From NCBI RefSeq assembly GCF_002252665.1, contig NZ_NQKZ01000001.1, positions 310,001 through 374,000 on the forward strand: DNA of 64,000 nt, read 5' to 3'. This DNA comes from Synechococcus sp. 8F6 (GTDB lineage Bacteria > Cyanobacteriota > Cyanobacteriia > PCC-6307 > Cyanobiaceae). Within the stretch, counting starts at the first letter, position 1, and each line of letters opens with the position of its first letter. A model generated the notes under the pieces. It worked only from the letters and a program-made list of their open reading frames with translations. It was not told the origin of the DNA and ran no database searches. Positions 37,014 to 45,283 of the stretch are shown here, piece after piece. A program made the position numbers and the translations under genes.

Positions 37014-37754
37014 TCAGCTGAAGCGTTTGGCCAGGGCAATCGGGTCAAAGACGGTGATTTTCTTGCGGTCGATCTGCACCAGGCCGTCGTTGCGTAGATC
37101 CCCCAGCAGGCGGGTGATCGTGACGCGCGTGGAGCCGATGGCTTCGGCGATGGCCTGGTGGGACAGGCGCAGATCGATGGTGATGCCCTCGCTGCTGGGA
37201 ACGCCGAAGTCGCGGCAGAGCACCAAGAGAAAGCTCACCAGCCGCGAGCTCATGTCCCGGTGGGTGAGGGTTTCGATCATCGTTTCGGTTTGCAGGATGC
37301 GTGAGGAAAGGCCCTGCAGCAGCAGCAACCCGACGCTGGCGTCCTGCTCGATGGCGCGCCGCACCGAGGTGGCTGGAGCGGTCACCATCTCGACCCGGGT
37401 GAAGGCCACAGCGTGATAAAAGCGATCTGAGCGCTGGCCCGTGAGCAGGGACAGCACCCCAAACAGGCTGTTTTCCCGCAGCAGGGCCACCGTGATTTCT
37501 TCGCCGGATTCGTAGACGCGCGAGAGCCGCACCGCACCGCGGCGCAGCAGGTACACCCGTTCGGCTGGATCGCCGGGGAAAAAGATCGTCTTGCCCCGTT
37601 CGATCGTTTCGACGCTGCTGCCGGCCAGCCCGCGGATCACCTCCAGCAGGGTGGGACTGGCCTGGCCAGCGCTGCCCATGCCGGCCACCACCCCTGGGGC
37701 CCCGGTCGATGGGGTGGCGGCGGTACGGCTGAATCCGTGGGTGGCGCCAACCAT
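37014..37754 (-). CDS. ntcA: Global nitrogen regulator NtcA
   Basis: CRP/FNR-family transcription factor that senses 2-oxoglutarate and controls nitrogen assimilation in cyanobacteria. After a variable ~35-residue N-terminus come the cNMP-like effector domain ([31 protein letters not shown]) and the helix-turn-helix [25 protein letters not shown] near the C-terminus, identical in pattern to known NtcA recognition helices. 246 residues. A possible NtcA box lies about 50 bases upstream of its ATG, consistent with autoregulation. Confidence 0.95.
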   Translation of the reverse strand: MVGATHGFSRTAATPSTGAPGVVAGMGSAGQASPTLLEVIRGLAGSSVETIERGKTIFFPGDPAERVYLLRRGAVRLSRVYESGEEITVALLRENSLFGVLSLLTGQRSDRFYHAVAFTRVEMVTAPATSVRRAIEQDASVGLLLLQGLSSRILQTETMIETLTHRDMSSRLVSFLLVLCRDFGVPSSEGITIDLRLSHQAIAEAIGSTRVTITRLLGDLRNDGLVQIDRKKITVFDPIALAKRFS

Positions 37755-37804
37755 CGTGGCTTAGGCAAGTGGCCGGACCCTAAGGATCACCCGGGGGTGC
37801 CCCT

Positions 37805-37818
37805 GTAGCAACGCACAC
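37805..37818. promoter_or_regulatory. Possible NtcA-binding site upstream of ntcA
   Basis: GTA at 37805-37807, eight bases, then CAC at 37816-37818: one mismatch from the GTA-N8-TAC consensus (read on the other strand it is GTG-N8-TAC). It is 51 bases upstream of the ntcA start codon. Autoregulation of ntcA is known in cyanobacteria; this particular site is inferred. Confidence 0.35.
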
Positions 37819-38014
37819 GATTTACCGTCGCCTTGCTGTTGCCCCTGGCTGGTTTTGGGCGCAGCAGTACGGATGTTTCCACCAGGGATGGTGTCATTCG
37901 CTTGTGGAACGGTCCGATCCCGCTACATTCAGGTCCCCGGGGGCCGCAGTCGCGACTTCTCTGGTGGGGAGTCACGTCCCTGTTTGTCCTGCCCCTTGTC
38001 CTGACTCGGTGTTC

Positions 38015-38635
38015 ATGACCGCCAGCTTGCCCGTCCCAGGTCTGACCTCAGGAGCCGGAGCGGGTTTTTCTGCGGTCCAGCACGTTCTCCATCGCCCAGG
38101 CCATCGCCCCCTGGCGGCGGTTTCTCCCGCTCCCGTGCTGCGTTTGGTGGCCCAGCAGGAGGGTCTGCTCCAAATCCACACGGCTCCGTTCCGGGGCAGT
38201 TTCGGTGCGGTGCTCAGCCAGGCCCTGCGCACCGCCGGGCTGGGCAGTCGGGTGCTGGTGAGCCAGTTTCTCAAGGGTGGCGTGGATCAGGGGCTGGAGA
38301 GCAGCCTTTGGCTTTGTGGCCGTCTGCAGTGGTTGCGGCCCGGGGTGCCCGCCTGCCTCTCGGAGCGGGCCGCCAACCAGGATCAGGAGTCGGTGGAGGC
38401 GGTGCGCCAGGTGTGGGCCTTCAGCCGTGAGCAGTTGCTCAGTGGCGCTGTCGATCTGATGGTGCTCGACGAGCTGGGTCTGGCGGTGGAGCTGGGCTAC
38501 ATCGACAAGGCCGACGTCGTGGCCACCCTCGATCGCCGGCCGGCCCATCTGGATGTCATCCTGACCGGTCCGGCCATGGCTGCTGAGCTGATGGCGATGG
38601 CCGACCAGGTCACCCAGCTGCGTCGAGGTCTCTAA
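38015..38635 (+). CDS. CobO/BtuR-like P-loop protein with degenerate Walker A
   Basis: A 206-residue protein aligned by eye with corrinoid adenosyltransferases of the CobO/BtuR type: RVLVSQFLKGG, and the Walker-B-like LMVLDELGLAVELGYID plus ADVVATLDRRPAHLDVILTGP, are all recognisable. However the expected GxGKGKT loop is replaced by APFRGSFGAVL, so ATP binding is doubtful. ATG 38015 was picked because it precedes the conserved part. The stop overlaps the dcd ATG by one base, so the two are translationally coupled. Function may have shifted away from B12 adenosylation. Confidence 0.7.
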   Translation: MTASLPVPGLTSGAGAGFSAVQHVLHRPGHRPLAAVSPAPVLRLVAQQEGLLQIHTAPFRGSFGAVLSQALRTAGLGSRVLVSQFLKGGVDQGLESSLWLCGRLQWLRPGVPACLSERAANQDQESVEAVRQVWAFSREQLLSGAVDLMVLDELGLAVELGYIDKADVVATLDRRPAHLDVILTGPAMAAELMAMADQVTQLRRGL

Positions 38636-39228
38636 TGCTCAAGAACGATCGCTGGATCAACGAGCAGGCCGCGGCCGGAATGCTGCAGCCTTTCCAGTCG
38701 AGCCTGGTGCGTCACCTGGATCCCGACACCGCCAGTTCACCGGTGCTCAGCTACGGCTGCTCGTCCTATGGCTACGACCTGCGCCTGTCGGCGAAGGAGT
38801 TTCTGATCTTCCGGCACGTGCCCGGCACGATCATGAACCCCAAGCGGTTCAATCCGGCCAACCTTGAGCCTGCGCCCCTGCATGAGGATGAGGATGGCGC
38901 CTATTTCATCCTGCCGGCCCATTCCTACGGGCTGGGGGTGGCGCTGGAGAAGATGAAGGTGCCGCCCAATATCACTGTGATCTGTCTGGGCAAAAGCACC
39001 TACGCCCGGCTCGGCATCATTGTCAACACCACTCCTGCAGAAGCCAGCTGGGAAGGGCACCTCACCCTTGAGTTCAGCAACTCCTCCGGGGCTGATTGCC
39101 GGATCTATGCCAACGAAGGCATCTGCCAGTTGCTCTTCTTTGAGGGCGATCCCTGCGAAACCACCTATCAAGATCGGGCCGGTAAATATCAGCACCAGCC
39201 CGAGCGCGTCACCCTCGCCCGCATTTAA
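38635..39228 (+). CDS. dcd: dCTP deaminase
   Basis: A 197-residue trimeric nucleotide enzyme that turns dCTP into dUTP, the source of dUMP for thymidylate. Seen: LSYGCSSYGYDLRLS (substrate-binding), HSYGLGVALEKMKVP, GKSTYARLGIIVNTTPAEASWEGHLTLEFSN with the catalytic Glu region, and ICQLLFFEG. ATG 38635 shares its A with the preceding stop codon. It converges on thyX, overlapping by 4 bases, so two steps of dTTP supply face each other. Confidence 0.94.
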   Translation: MLKNDRWINEQAAAGMLQPFQSSLVRHLDPDTASSPVLSYGCSSYGYDLRLSAKEFLIFRHVPGTIMNPKRFNPANLEPAPLHEDEDGAYFILPAHSYGLGVALEKMKVPPNITVICLGKSTYARLGIIVNTTPAEASWEGHLTLEFSNSSGADCRIYANEGICQLLFFEGDPCETTYQDRAGKYQHQPERVTLARI

Positions 39229-39950
39229 GGCGCCAGGCGAGCCTTGTGCAGCCGGCTCTTTTCATACCACTCGGCAAATTGCGGGGTCCAGGCCTGTAAG
39301 TGAGGCCACATCAGGTCGCAGAGCTCGCGGATTTCCTGCTGCGCATCGAGCTTGGCCCGCAGGTCGAGGAAGTGCAGGAAGGCCCGCAAGGTGAAGCTCA
39401 CCACGAAGTGCTGGCGGTAGTCGAAGGGCAGGATGCCGCGCGCGTGCTCTTCAGCGAAGCCCGCCGCCAGCAGGTCGCGGTAGCGCTCCGCCGCCGCCCG
39501 GCAGAGATCCAGATCCACGGCCCGCTGCTCGTCGGTGTAGGCGTATTTCTTGCCCTGCCGGTCGCTGTAGCTGCCAACCGGGCGGAGGTAAAACACCTCC
39601 TCCAGCTCCAGCTCTCCGTTGGCCGCTTTGCAGATGCGATCGCCCGTGTAGCGCATCGACTGCACGTCAAAGCTCACCCCCACACGGTGCGTGCGCGCCT
39701 GCTGCATCACCGAGTGGGGAAACCAGCCCACGTTGAGCACGATCTGGGCGTGCTCCATGGGGCCGTAGTGGCCCCGCTCTCCGGCCAGTAGCCGCTTGAT
39801 GCAGATCTCGCCCGCCTTGGTTTCGTCAGGCCAGTTGGCCGTGTCTGCGACAACAAACCCCTCGCTGTAGTCCTGGTGCATGCCGGCATACACGCACTGC
39901 TGGGGGTTGGGCGTAGCGGCGATCAGGGCGACGCGGAAACGGGGATCCAT
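39225..39950 (-). CDS. thyX: Flavin-dependent thymidylate synthase
   Basis: ThyX makes dTMP from dUMP with FAD and methylene-tetrahydrofolate. In this 241-residue protein the signature region reads ARTHRVGVSFDVQSMRY (~residues 83-99), a variant of the RHR-X7-S motif with Thr before His-Arg and one extra residue before the Ser. Other supporting parts: GERGHYGPMEHAQIVLNVG and RGILPFDYRQHFVVSFTLRAFLHFLDLR. No thyA is visible in this window. Convergent with dcd. Confidence 0.92.
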   Translation of the reverse strand: MDPRFRVALIAATPNPQQCVYAGMHQDYSEGFVVADTANWPDETKAGEICIKRLLAGERGHYGPMEHAQIVLNVGWFPHSVMQQARTHRVGVSFDVQSMRYTGDRICKAANGELELEEVFYLRPVGSYSDRQGKKYAYTDEQRAVDLDLCRAAAERYRDLLAAGFAEEHARGILPFDYRQHFVVSFTLRAFLHFLDLRAKLDAQQEIRELCDLMWPHLQAWTPQFAEWYEKSRLHKARLAP

Positions 39951-39970
39951 GGCGGATTTCAGGGGGGAAA

Positions 39971-40579
39971 TTAGGCGTGGCTGCGGGGTCCGGCCATCGT
40001 GGCAGCCTTTGGCGCGCCTGCAGCGACTTCGCCCTCTGTGACGTCGACGCTGGTGTTGGAGGTGGTGTTGGGCGTGGCATCGAGGCTGCTGACGGCGCCC
40101 ATGCCGGCCAGGGCGGGTAGGGGTTCGCCGGCAATCAGGGCGCTGCTGAGGGCCTGCAGTTCTGCCGTGCTGCGGGCCCCGATCGAGCGGCCCACGGGCG
40201 TTCCGGCGGCATTGAACAGTTCCAGCTGGGGAATGCCGTTGACGTCGAAGCGCTCCAGCTCCGGCTGCCAGCGGGGGTTGTCGACGTTGAGCAGCACCAC
40301 ATCAAGCGTCCCCCGGTGTTGGGCCTCGATCGTCTCCATGGCCGGCGCCATGCTGCGGCAGGCCTCACACCAGTCGGCGTAAAACTCCACCACCGTCGGC
40401 TTGCCGTTGCGCAGGGCCACGGGCAGATCGAGCGACTGGCGCGCTAGGCGCTCCAGGGGCGCTTCGGGGTGCAGGCCACCCCGAAACCACACCAGGCCAG
40501 CCGCCAGCAGCACGGCCAGCACCAGCAGCAGCAGGCGTTCGCTCGGGCCTAAGCCGGGGTTTGGCGAGGGGCTGGTCAT
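39971..40579 (-). CDS. Membrane-anchored thioredoxin-like protein (TxlA/HCF164-type)
   Basis: A 202-residue protein with one N-terminal membrane helix (LLLLVLAVLLAAGLVWF) and a thioredoxin domain: TVVEFYADWCEACRSMAP holds the CxxC (Cys-Glu-Ala-Cys), then VVLLNVDNPRW and the cis-Pro segment NGIPQLELF. This matches cyanobacterial TxlA and plant HCF164, thylakoid proteins that pass reducing power to lumenal cytochrome b6f assembly. The C-terminal ~45 residues are Thr/Ala-rich and not conserved. Start ATG 40579 (nearest to the membrane helix). Confidence 0.85.
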   Translation of the reverse strand: MTSPSPNPGLGPSERLLLLVLAVLLAAGLVWFRGGLHPEAPLERLARQSLDLPVALRNGKPTVVEFYADWCEACRSMAPAMETIEAQHRGTLDVVLLNVDNPRWQPELERFDVNGIPQLELFNAAGTPVGRSIGARSTAELQALSSALIAGEPLPALAGMGAVSSLDATPNTTSNTSVDVTEGEVAAGAPKAATMAGPRSHA

Positions 40580-40687
40580 GGCTGCAGGCTGCGCAGGGCG
40601 CACTGAGGGAGCGTGGCTGCACTTTGCCAGTGCTTGCTAGCGTTTTGCTTGAGGTGAACCGGCCTTGTTCGTCCACCGGCCTCCCCT

Positions 40688-41101
40688 GTGAAACGGCGCC
40701 TCACCTTGCATTTTCCCCGCGAAGCGGTGCACCTGCCGATCACCTATCGGTTGGCCGTGGATTTCGACGTTGCCGCCAAGATCCTGCGGGCTCAGATTGC
40801 CCCCAACCAGAGCGGCACCATGGTGGTGGAGCTCTCGGGCGACATCGACGAACTGGCGGCCGCTGAGGCCTGGCTGGAGAGCCAGGGGTTGGGTCTCAAC
40901 CGGGCGCCGGGGCAGATCGCCATCGACCGCGGCCGTTGCGTCGATTGCGGCCTGTGCTCCAGCGTTTGCCCCAGCGGCGCCCTCAGCCTACGTCAGCCCG
41001 CTTGGCAGCTGCACTTCGATGCGCAACGCTGCCTGGTCTGTGAACAGTGCATTCCGAGTTGTCCTCTGGATGCCATTGCCCTGGTGTTGGCTCCCCCGTG
41101 A
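40688..41101 (+). CDS. NIL-domain ferredoxin with two [4Fe-4S] motifs
   Basis: A 137-residue protein with an N-terminal NIL domain (RLTLHFPREAVHLPITYRLA; ~1-75), a ligand-binding fold also found on methionine importers, and a C-terminal bacterial ferredoxin domain with CVDCGLCSSVCPSG and CLVCEQCIPSCPLD. Each has CxxCxxCxxxCP, enough for two cubane clusters. Such proteins are common in cyanobacteria and plants and may serve sulfur or methionine metabolism; the partner is unknown. Start GTG 40688. Stop overlaps the next gene's ATG by one base. Confidence 0.85.
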   Translation: MKRRLTLHFPREAVHLPITYRLAVDFDVAAKILRAQIAPNQSGTMVVELSGDIDELAAAEAWLESQGLGLNRAPGQIAIDRGRCVDCGLCSSVCPSGALSLRQPAWQLHFDAQRCLVCEQCIPSCPLDAIALVLAPP

Positions 41102-41574
41102 TGGCCCTGGTGCGTCTGCTGCTGTTGCCTGTGCGGGCACCAATGCTGCTGGTTCTGGCGGCCATCGCCGTCTACGAGGGGCTGCAGTGGAGCCAGCCGC
41201 TGGAGGGAGCCGCTGCCTCGGGAATGGGGCAGTTGTCCAGTTTGTTCTGGTCGCTGGATTGCCTCCACGCCCTGCTGGTGGTGGTGGTGTGCACGATGCC
41301 CGATCTGCTGTTGCAGCGGATCTCCAACGTGATGGCTTCCAGCCGGGTGATGAGCCTGGTGATCACGTTGCTGATCGTCACGGTGGGGGGCCTGTATCTG
41401 CTGCACCTCAAGGTGCTCACCAACGTGCTGATCCTCGGTTCGACGGTGCTGCTGGCCCGCCTGGATCTGGCCCGGGTGCGGGTGGCGCCTCCACCCCTGA
41501 TCCTGGCCGGGGCCCTGGGGGGGCTGGTGCTCGCGGGGGCCGGCGTGGGCCGCTGGCTGGCCAGCAGCGGTTAA
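41101..41574 (+). CDS. Conserved hypothetical membrane protein
   Basis: A 157-residue protein with about four membrane helices (VRAPMLLVLAAIAVYEGL, LFWSLDCLHALLVVVVCTM, VMSLVITLLIVTVGGLYLLH and LILAGALGGLVLAGAGV). No family recognised. Start ATG 41101 overlaps the NIL-ferredoxin stop, so an operon with it is very likely and may point to a redox-linked role, which is only inference. It ends overlapping the lytic transglycosylase stop by 4 bases. Confidence 0.7.
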   Translation: MALVRLLLLPVRAPMLLVLAAIAVYEGLQWSQPLEGAAASGMGQLSSLFWSLDCLHALLVVVVCTMPDLLLQRISNVMASSRVMSLVITLLIVTVGGLYLLHLKVLTNVLILGSTVLLARLDLARVRVAPPPLILAGALGGLVLAGAGVGRWLASSG

Positions 41575-43589
41575 CAGCCCGGCGTGGGCCGTTGCTGGAA
41601 GCTCCACAGATTGCCGAGCACCTTTTTGACGTAGAGCCGGGTTTCGGGATACGGGATCGCTTCGATCCAAAGCTCGGGGTCCTGCTGCAGCTGGGGGTTC
41701 ACCCAGCCGGCTACGGCGCCGGGGCCAGCGTTGTAGCTGGCGGCCATCAGCACGGGGTTGCCCTGCCATTGCCCCAGCAGTTGCTTCAGGTAACGGGCGC
41801 CGAGCTGGGCATTGCGGCTGGGATCGCGCAGGGCCTCGGGCCCAAGCGGACCCCCGGCCAGTTCGGCTGCGGTGTCCGGCATCAGTTGCAACAGCCCCAC
41901 GGCACCGGCGCTGGAGCTCACCCCAGGGCTGAAACGGGATTCCTGCTTGGCCACGGCGGCCAGCAGGGTTGCTGGCACGGCCGAGGCCGTGGCGGCTCGC
42001 TCCAGCTCCGCCACAAAGCTGGGGGTCTGCAAACTGCGCTCCAGTTGCTGCGCCAGCCCGCAGGACTGACCTGCGGGAAGCCGCAGGCTGGCCTGCTCCA
42101 GTTGCCCCAGGCCGATCCAGTGGTCGCCCACGGCGCGGCGCAGCCGGCCTTCCAGCAGCAGCTCCCGCGGAGCGCGGGGGGGGAGGGCGCGGCCCGTGCG
42201 CCAGTGCTCCCAGGCCTCCAGGGGTTGGTCGAGGCGCCAGAGCCGATCGAGGGCGGGATCGCCGCTGGCCAGGGGCTGCCAATTGGGGAGCAGGAGGGCA
42301 GGGCTGCGGCGTGGATCGAGGCTGAGATCCCCCTGGCCGAGCCGCACCGCGGCGCGCCAGCCGTAGTAACCCTCGGGATGGCGCTGGAGTAGGCGGGTCC
42401 AGGTGCTCTTGGCCTCGCTCCGCTGCCCCTGTTGCCATTGGCTGAAGCCCAGCCAGAAGCGCTGGCGGCCCGCCAGTCCCACCGGCAGCGCATGGTCGAT
42501 CGGTGCGCTCAGCAGCGCCTCGGCCGTGGCCCACTGGCGCTCTAGCAGAGCCCGCCGGGCCCGTTGCCACTGCAGCTCCCAGCTGGCCGGATCGGCGGGC
42601 CAGCGCTTCAGCACCGCCAGCACGGCCTCGGTGCCTGGGTCCAGGGCGCGCCGGGCCTGCACCGGGGCGGTGTTCTGCAGGCTGGCGGGTAGCGCGGCGA
42701 GGGCCTGCAGGCTGCTTGGCCCGGGTTGCTCGCTGAGCAGGGCCACGGCCTCGCGGGCCTGGGGGGAGCCCGGCGCCGAGCGGGCCAGCTGCAGCAGCCG
42801 GCCCTGGGCCTGCTGGGCGCTGCCGCCGCTGAGCAACGCCTTGGCCAGTGCCAACTGGGTGTCGAGGCCGGGCTGGCTGCCGTTCAAGCAGGCCAGGGCG
42901 GCTTCCGCATCGCCCAGTTGCGCCAGGCCACCGGCCAGCTGGTCGCGCTGTTGGGGTGTGGGGGCGGCAGTGGGTTGCCGGCAGGCCTGGCGCAGCCGCG
43001 CTGCAGCGCCGGGCCAGCGCACACCGTGGCGGGCCAGGTGCAGGGCGCCGTCGCGGCGCGTCTCTGGGGCCGGGCCCGCCTCCACCGCAGCCGCTAGGGC
43101 CGCTGGATGGGCGGCGAAGCGCTGGAGCAGCTCCTGGCGGAGCCTGGGCTGGTCTCGGCCGAGGACGTAGAGCGCATCGGCAGCGGCCGGCGTCTGGGGG
43201 AAGCGCCGCAGCAGTTGCCGCCAGCGCTGCTGGGCGGCTTCGCGGTCTGCCAGCGCTTCGGCGGCCAGGGCATCGCGCTTGAGCACCAGGGCGGCGAGGC
43301 CATCGCGGCCCCAGCCCTGGCCGCGCAGCAGCTGGCGCGCGCGCGCCGGGTCCTCCCCCTGGCGGCCCAGCAGCAGCAGGTTGGCCTCCCGGCGCCGCGC
43401 TGGATCGGGGGAGAGCCGGCTCAGGCGCTCCAGATGGGCCGTGGGGGTGTTGGGGTCCGGTGCCGGGAGTTGGTTCAGCAGGGCCCGACCGCCCACCAGC
43501 GCCGCGCCACTACCCAGGCAGGTGAGGGCCAGCAGCAGGGGGAGGCGAGCCAAGGGCAACAGCGGCACGGCTTTTGCATTCTTCGGCAT
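41571..43589 (-). CDS. slt: Soluble lytic murein transglycosylase
   Basis: A 672-residue periplasmic enzyme that cleaves peptidoglycan to 1,6-anhydro products. An N-terminal signal/anchor (LLPLARLPLLLALTCLGSGAALVGG) is followed by a long helical superhelix with TPR-like repeats (~60-480) and a C-terminal Slt domain: AKQESRFSPGVSSSAGAVGLLQLMP (catalytic Glu), NAQLGARYLKQLLG and ASYNAGPGAV. The start ATG 43589 overlaps the upstream plus-strand region of a small membrane gene. Convergent with the gene at 41101. Confidence 0.9.
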   Translation of the reverse strand: MPKNAKAVPLLPLARLPLLLALTCLGSGAALVGGRALLNQLPAPDPNTPTAHLERLSRLSPDPARRREANLLLLGRQGEDPARARQLLRGQGWGRDGLAALVLKRDALAAEALADREAAQQRWRQLLRRFPQTPAAADALYVLGRDQPRLRQELLQRFAAHPAALAAAVEAGPAPETRRDGALHLARHGVRWPGAAARLRQACRQPTAAPTPQQRDQLAGGLAQLGDAEAALACLNGSQPGLDTQLALAKALLSGGSAQQAQGRLLQLARSAPGSPQAREAVALLSEQPGPSSLQALAALPASLQNTAPVQARRALDPGTEAVLAVLKRWPADPASWELQWQRARRALLERQWATAEALLSAPIDHALPVGLAGRQRFWLGFSQWQQGQRSEAKSTWTRLLQRHPEGYYGWRAAVRLGQGDLSLDPRRSPALLLPNWQPLASGDPALDRLWRLDQPLEAWEHWRTGRALPPRAPRELLLEGRLRRAVGDHWIGLGQLEQASLRLPAGQSCGLAQQLERSLQTPSFVAELERAATASAVPATLLAAVAKQESRFSPGVSSSAGAVGLLQLMPDTAAELAGGPLGPEALRDPSRNAQLGARYLKQLLGQWQGNPVLMAASYNAGPGAVAGWVNPQLQQDPELWIEAIPYPETRLYVKKVLGNLWSFQQRPTPGC

Positions 43590-43618
43590 TCTGGGGAGGT
43601 TCGGATCCGGCCTTGCTG

Positions 43619-43834
43619 GTGCGCCTGCCCCCTCTGCCCCCCTATCTCTCCAGCCTGCCTGGCGCCGAGCAGCGGCTGCGGGCGTTGCGGGTGCTGGCGG
43701 CGGCCGGATTGGTGCTGTTGCTGCGCCCCTGGTGGTCGCTGATCTGGCTGCCGGGCTGGGTGGTGGGACTGCTGCTGCTGTGGGCCGTATGGGAGCTGCT
43801 GCGCTGGATCTGGTGGCCCCGGCGCTGGCGTTGA
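43619..43834 (+). CDS. Small conserved-looking membrane protein, 71 aa
   Basis: A GTG-started frame giving VRLPPLPPYLSSLPGAEQR then two hydrophobic helices (LRVLAAAGLVLLLRPWW and SLIWLPGWVVGLLLLWAVWEL) and a Trp/Arg-rich end. Nothing recognised. It fills the gap between slt (divergent start 30 bases away) and glmM (49 bases downstream), and its hydrophobic pattern is not explained by antisense coding. Moderate support only; start uncertain. Confidence 0.5.
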   Translation: MRLPPLPPYLSSLPGAEQRLRALRVLAAAGLVLLLRPWWSLIWLPGWVVGLLLLWAVWELLRWIWWPRRWR

Positions 43835-43882
43835 GGGCTCCCGCCAGTCCACGTAGCCTGAGCTCCTTCGCGGCACCTGCCC

Positions 43883-45283
43883 ATGGCCGAGCTGGCTCCC
43901 CATCCCGTCGGCCATCCCCTGAGGGGTGGCGTGGCTGGCTTCGGCACCGATGGCATCCGCGGCCGCGTCGGCAGCCAGGTGAGTCCGGCGTTGGCGTTGC
44001 AGGTGGGCTTCTGGTGCGGTCAGGTGCTGCCCGCCGGCGCGCCGGTGCTGATCGGCATGGATTCCCGCAGCAGCGGGCCGATGCTGGTGGCGGCACTCAC
44101 CGCGGGCCTCACGGCTGCGGGCCGGGAGGTGTGGACCCTTGGCCTCTGTCCCACGCCCGCGATTCCCGGTGCGATCAGGCGCCTGGGGGCGGCCGGCGGG
44201 CTGATGGTGTCGGCCAGCCACAACCCTCCTCACGACAACGGCATCAAGGTGTTTGGCGCTTCCGGCGCCAAGCTCAGCCGCGGCCAGCAGCGGGCGATCG
44301 AAGCGGGGCTGCAGGGTGTGGATGGGGGCCCCGGTGCTTCGGGTGGCTTCAGCGGCACCGGTGTCGTGCTGGATCGCCACGATCTGCTGGCCGACTACCA
44401 ACGCGCCCTGCTGGCCAGCGTTAGGGGTCGCCGGCTGGAGGGGTGTCGGATTGTGCTCGACCTCTGCTGGGGTTCGGCGACGGCCTGCGGCGAGGCGGTG
44501 TTCCGCGCCCTCGGAGCTGAGCTCACGGTGCTGCACGGCCAACCCGATGGCGAGCGCATCAACGTGGGCTGCGGCAGCACCCACCTCGAGCCCCTGCGAC
44601 AGGCGGTGATTGAAAAGGGCGCCGCGATGGGCTTTGCCTTTGACGGCGACGCCGACCGGATGCTGGCGGTGGACGGCCAGGGCCGGGTGGTGGATGGCGA
44701 CCAGATCCTTTACCTGTGGGGATCGTCGTTGCTGGCGGAGGGGCAGCTGCCGGCCAATCGCATCGTTGCCACGGTGATGTCGAATCTCGGTTTTGAGAGG
44801 GCCTGGCAGGCCAAGGGCGGCGTGCTGGAGCGCACCGCCGTGGGTGATCAGTACGTGCACCAGGCGATGGAGCAGATGGGGGCGGGCCTGGGCGGTGAGC
44901 AGTCGGGCCACATCCTTTCGGCCCGTCACGGCATGAGCGGTGACGGTCTGCTCACGGCCCTGCAGGTGGCCACCCTGCTGCACCGCTCCGGCCAGAGCCT
45001 GGCCGACTGGATGGACAACAGTTTCCAGCCCTATCCCCAGACCCTGGTAAATGTGACGGTGCCCGATCGACAGCGGCGTCAGCAGTGGCAGCAGTGCGAG
45101 CCCCTGCGGCAGGCCGTGGAGGCCGCGGAGGCAGCCATGGAGGGCCGAGGCCGGGTGTTGGTGCGGGCCAGCGGCACCGAACCGCTGTTGCGGGTGATGG
45201 TGGAGGCGGCAGAGCAGCCGTTGGTGGATCACTGGGCCAGCCAGCTGGCCGCTGAAGCCGAACGGCATCTGAACGCGGCCTAA
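43883..45283 (+). CDS. glmM: Phosphoglucosamine mutase
   Basis: GlmM converts glucosamine-6-P to glucosamine-1-P on the way to UDP-GlcNAc for peptidoglycan and LPS. 466 residues; GFGTDGIRGRVG near the start, the phosphoserine loop VSASHNPPHDNGIKVFG, the metal-binding FAFDGDADRML, GEQSGHI, and RASGTEPLLRVMVE at the end are all intact. Starts ATG 43883. Its 3' end overlaps a convergent GlcNAc-kinase-type gene by 4 bases. Confidence 0.96.
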   Translation: MAELAPHPVGHPLRGGVAGFGTDGIRGRVGSQVSPALALQVGFWCGQVLPAGAPVLIGMDSRSSGPMLVAALTAGLTAAGREVWTLGLCPTPAIPGAIRRLGAAGGLMVSASHNPPHDNGIKVFGASGAKLSRGQQRAIEAGLQGVDGGPGASGGFSGTGVVLDRHDLLADYQRALLASVRGRRLEGCRIVLDLCWGSATACGEAVFRALGAELTVLHGQPDGERINVGCGSTHLEPLRQAVIEKGAAMGFAFDGDADRMLAVDGQGRVVDGDQILYLWGSSLLAEGQLPANRIVATVMSNLGFERAWQAKGGVLERTAVGDQYVHQAMEQMGAGLGGEQSGHILSARHGMSGDGLLTALQVATLLHRSGQSLADWMDNSFQPYPQTLVNVTVPDRQRRQQWQQCEPLRQAVEAAEAAMEGRGRVLVRASGTEPLLRVMVEAAEQPLVDHWASQLAAEAERHLNAA

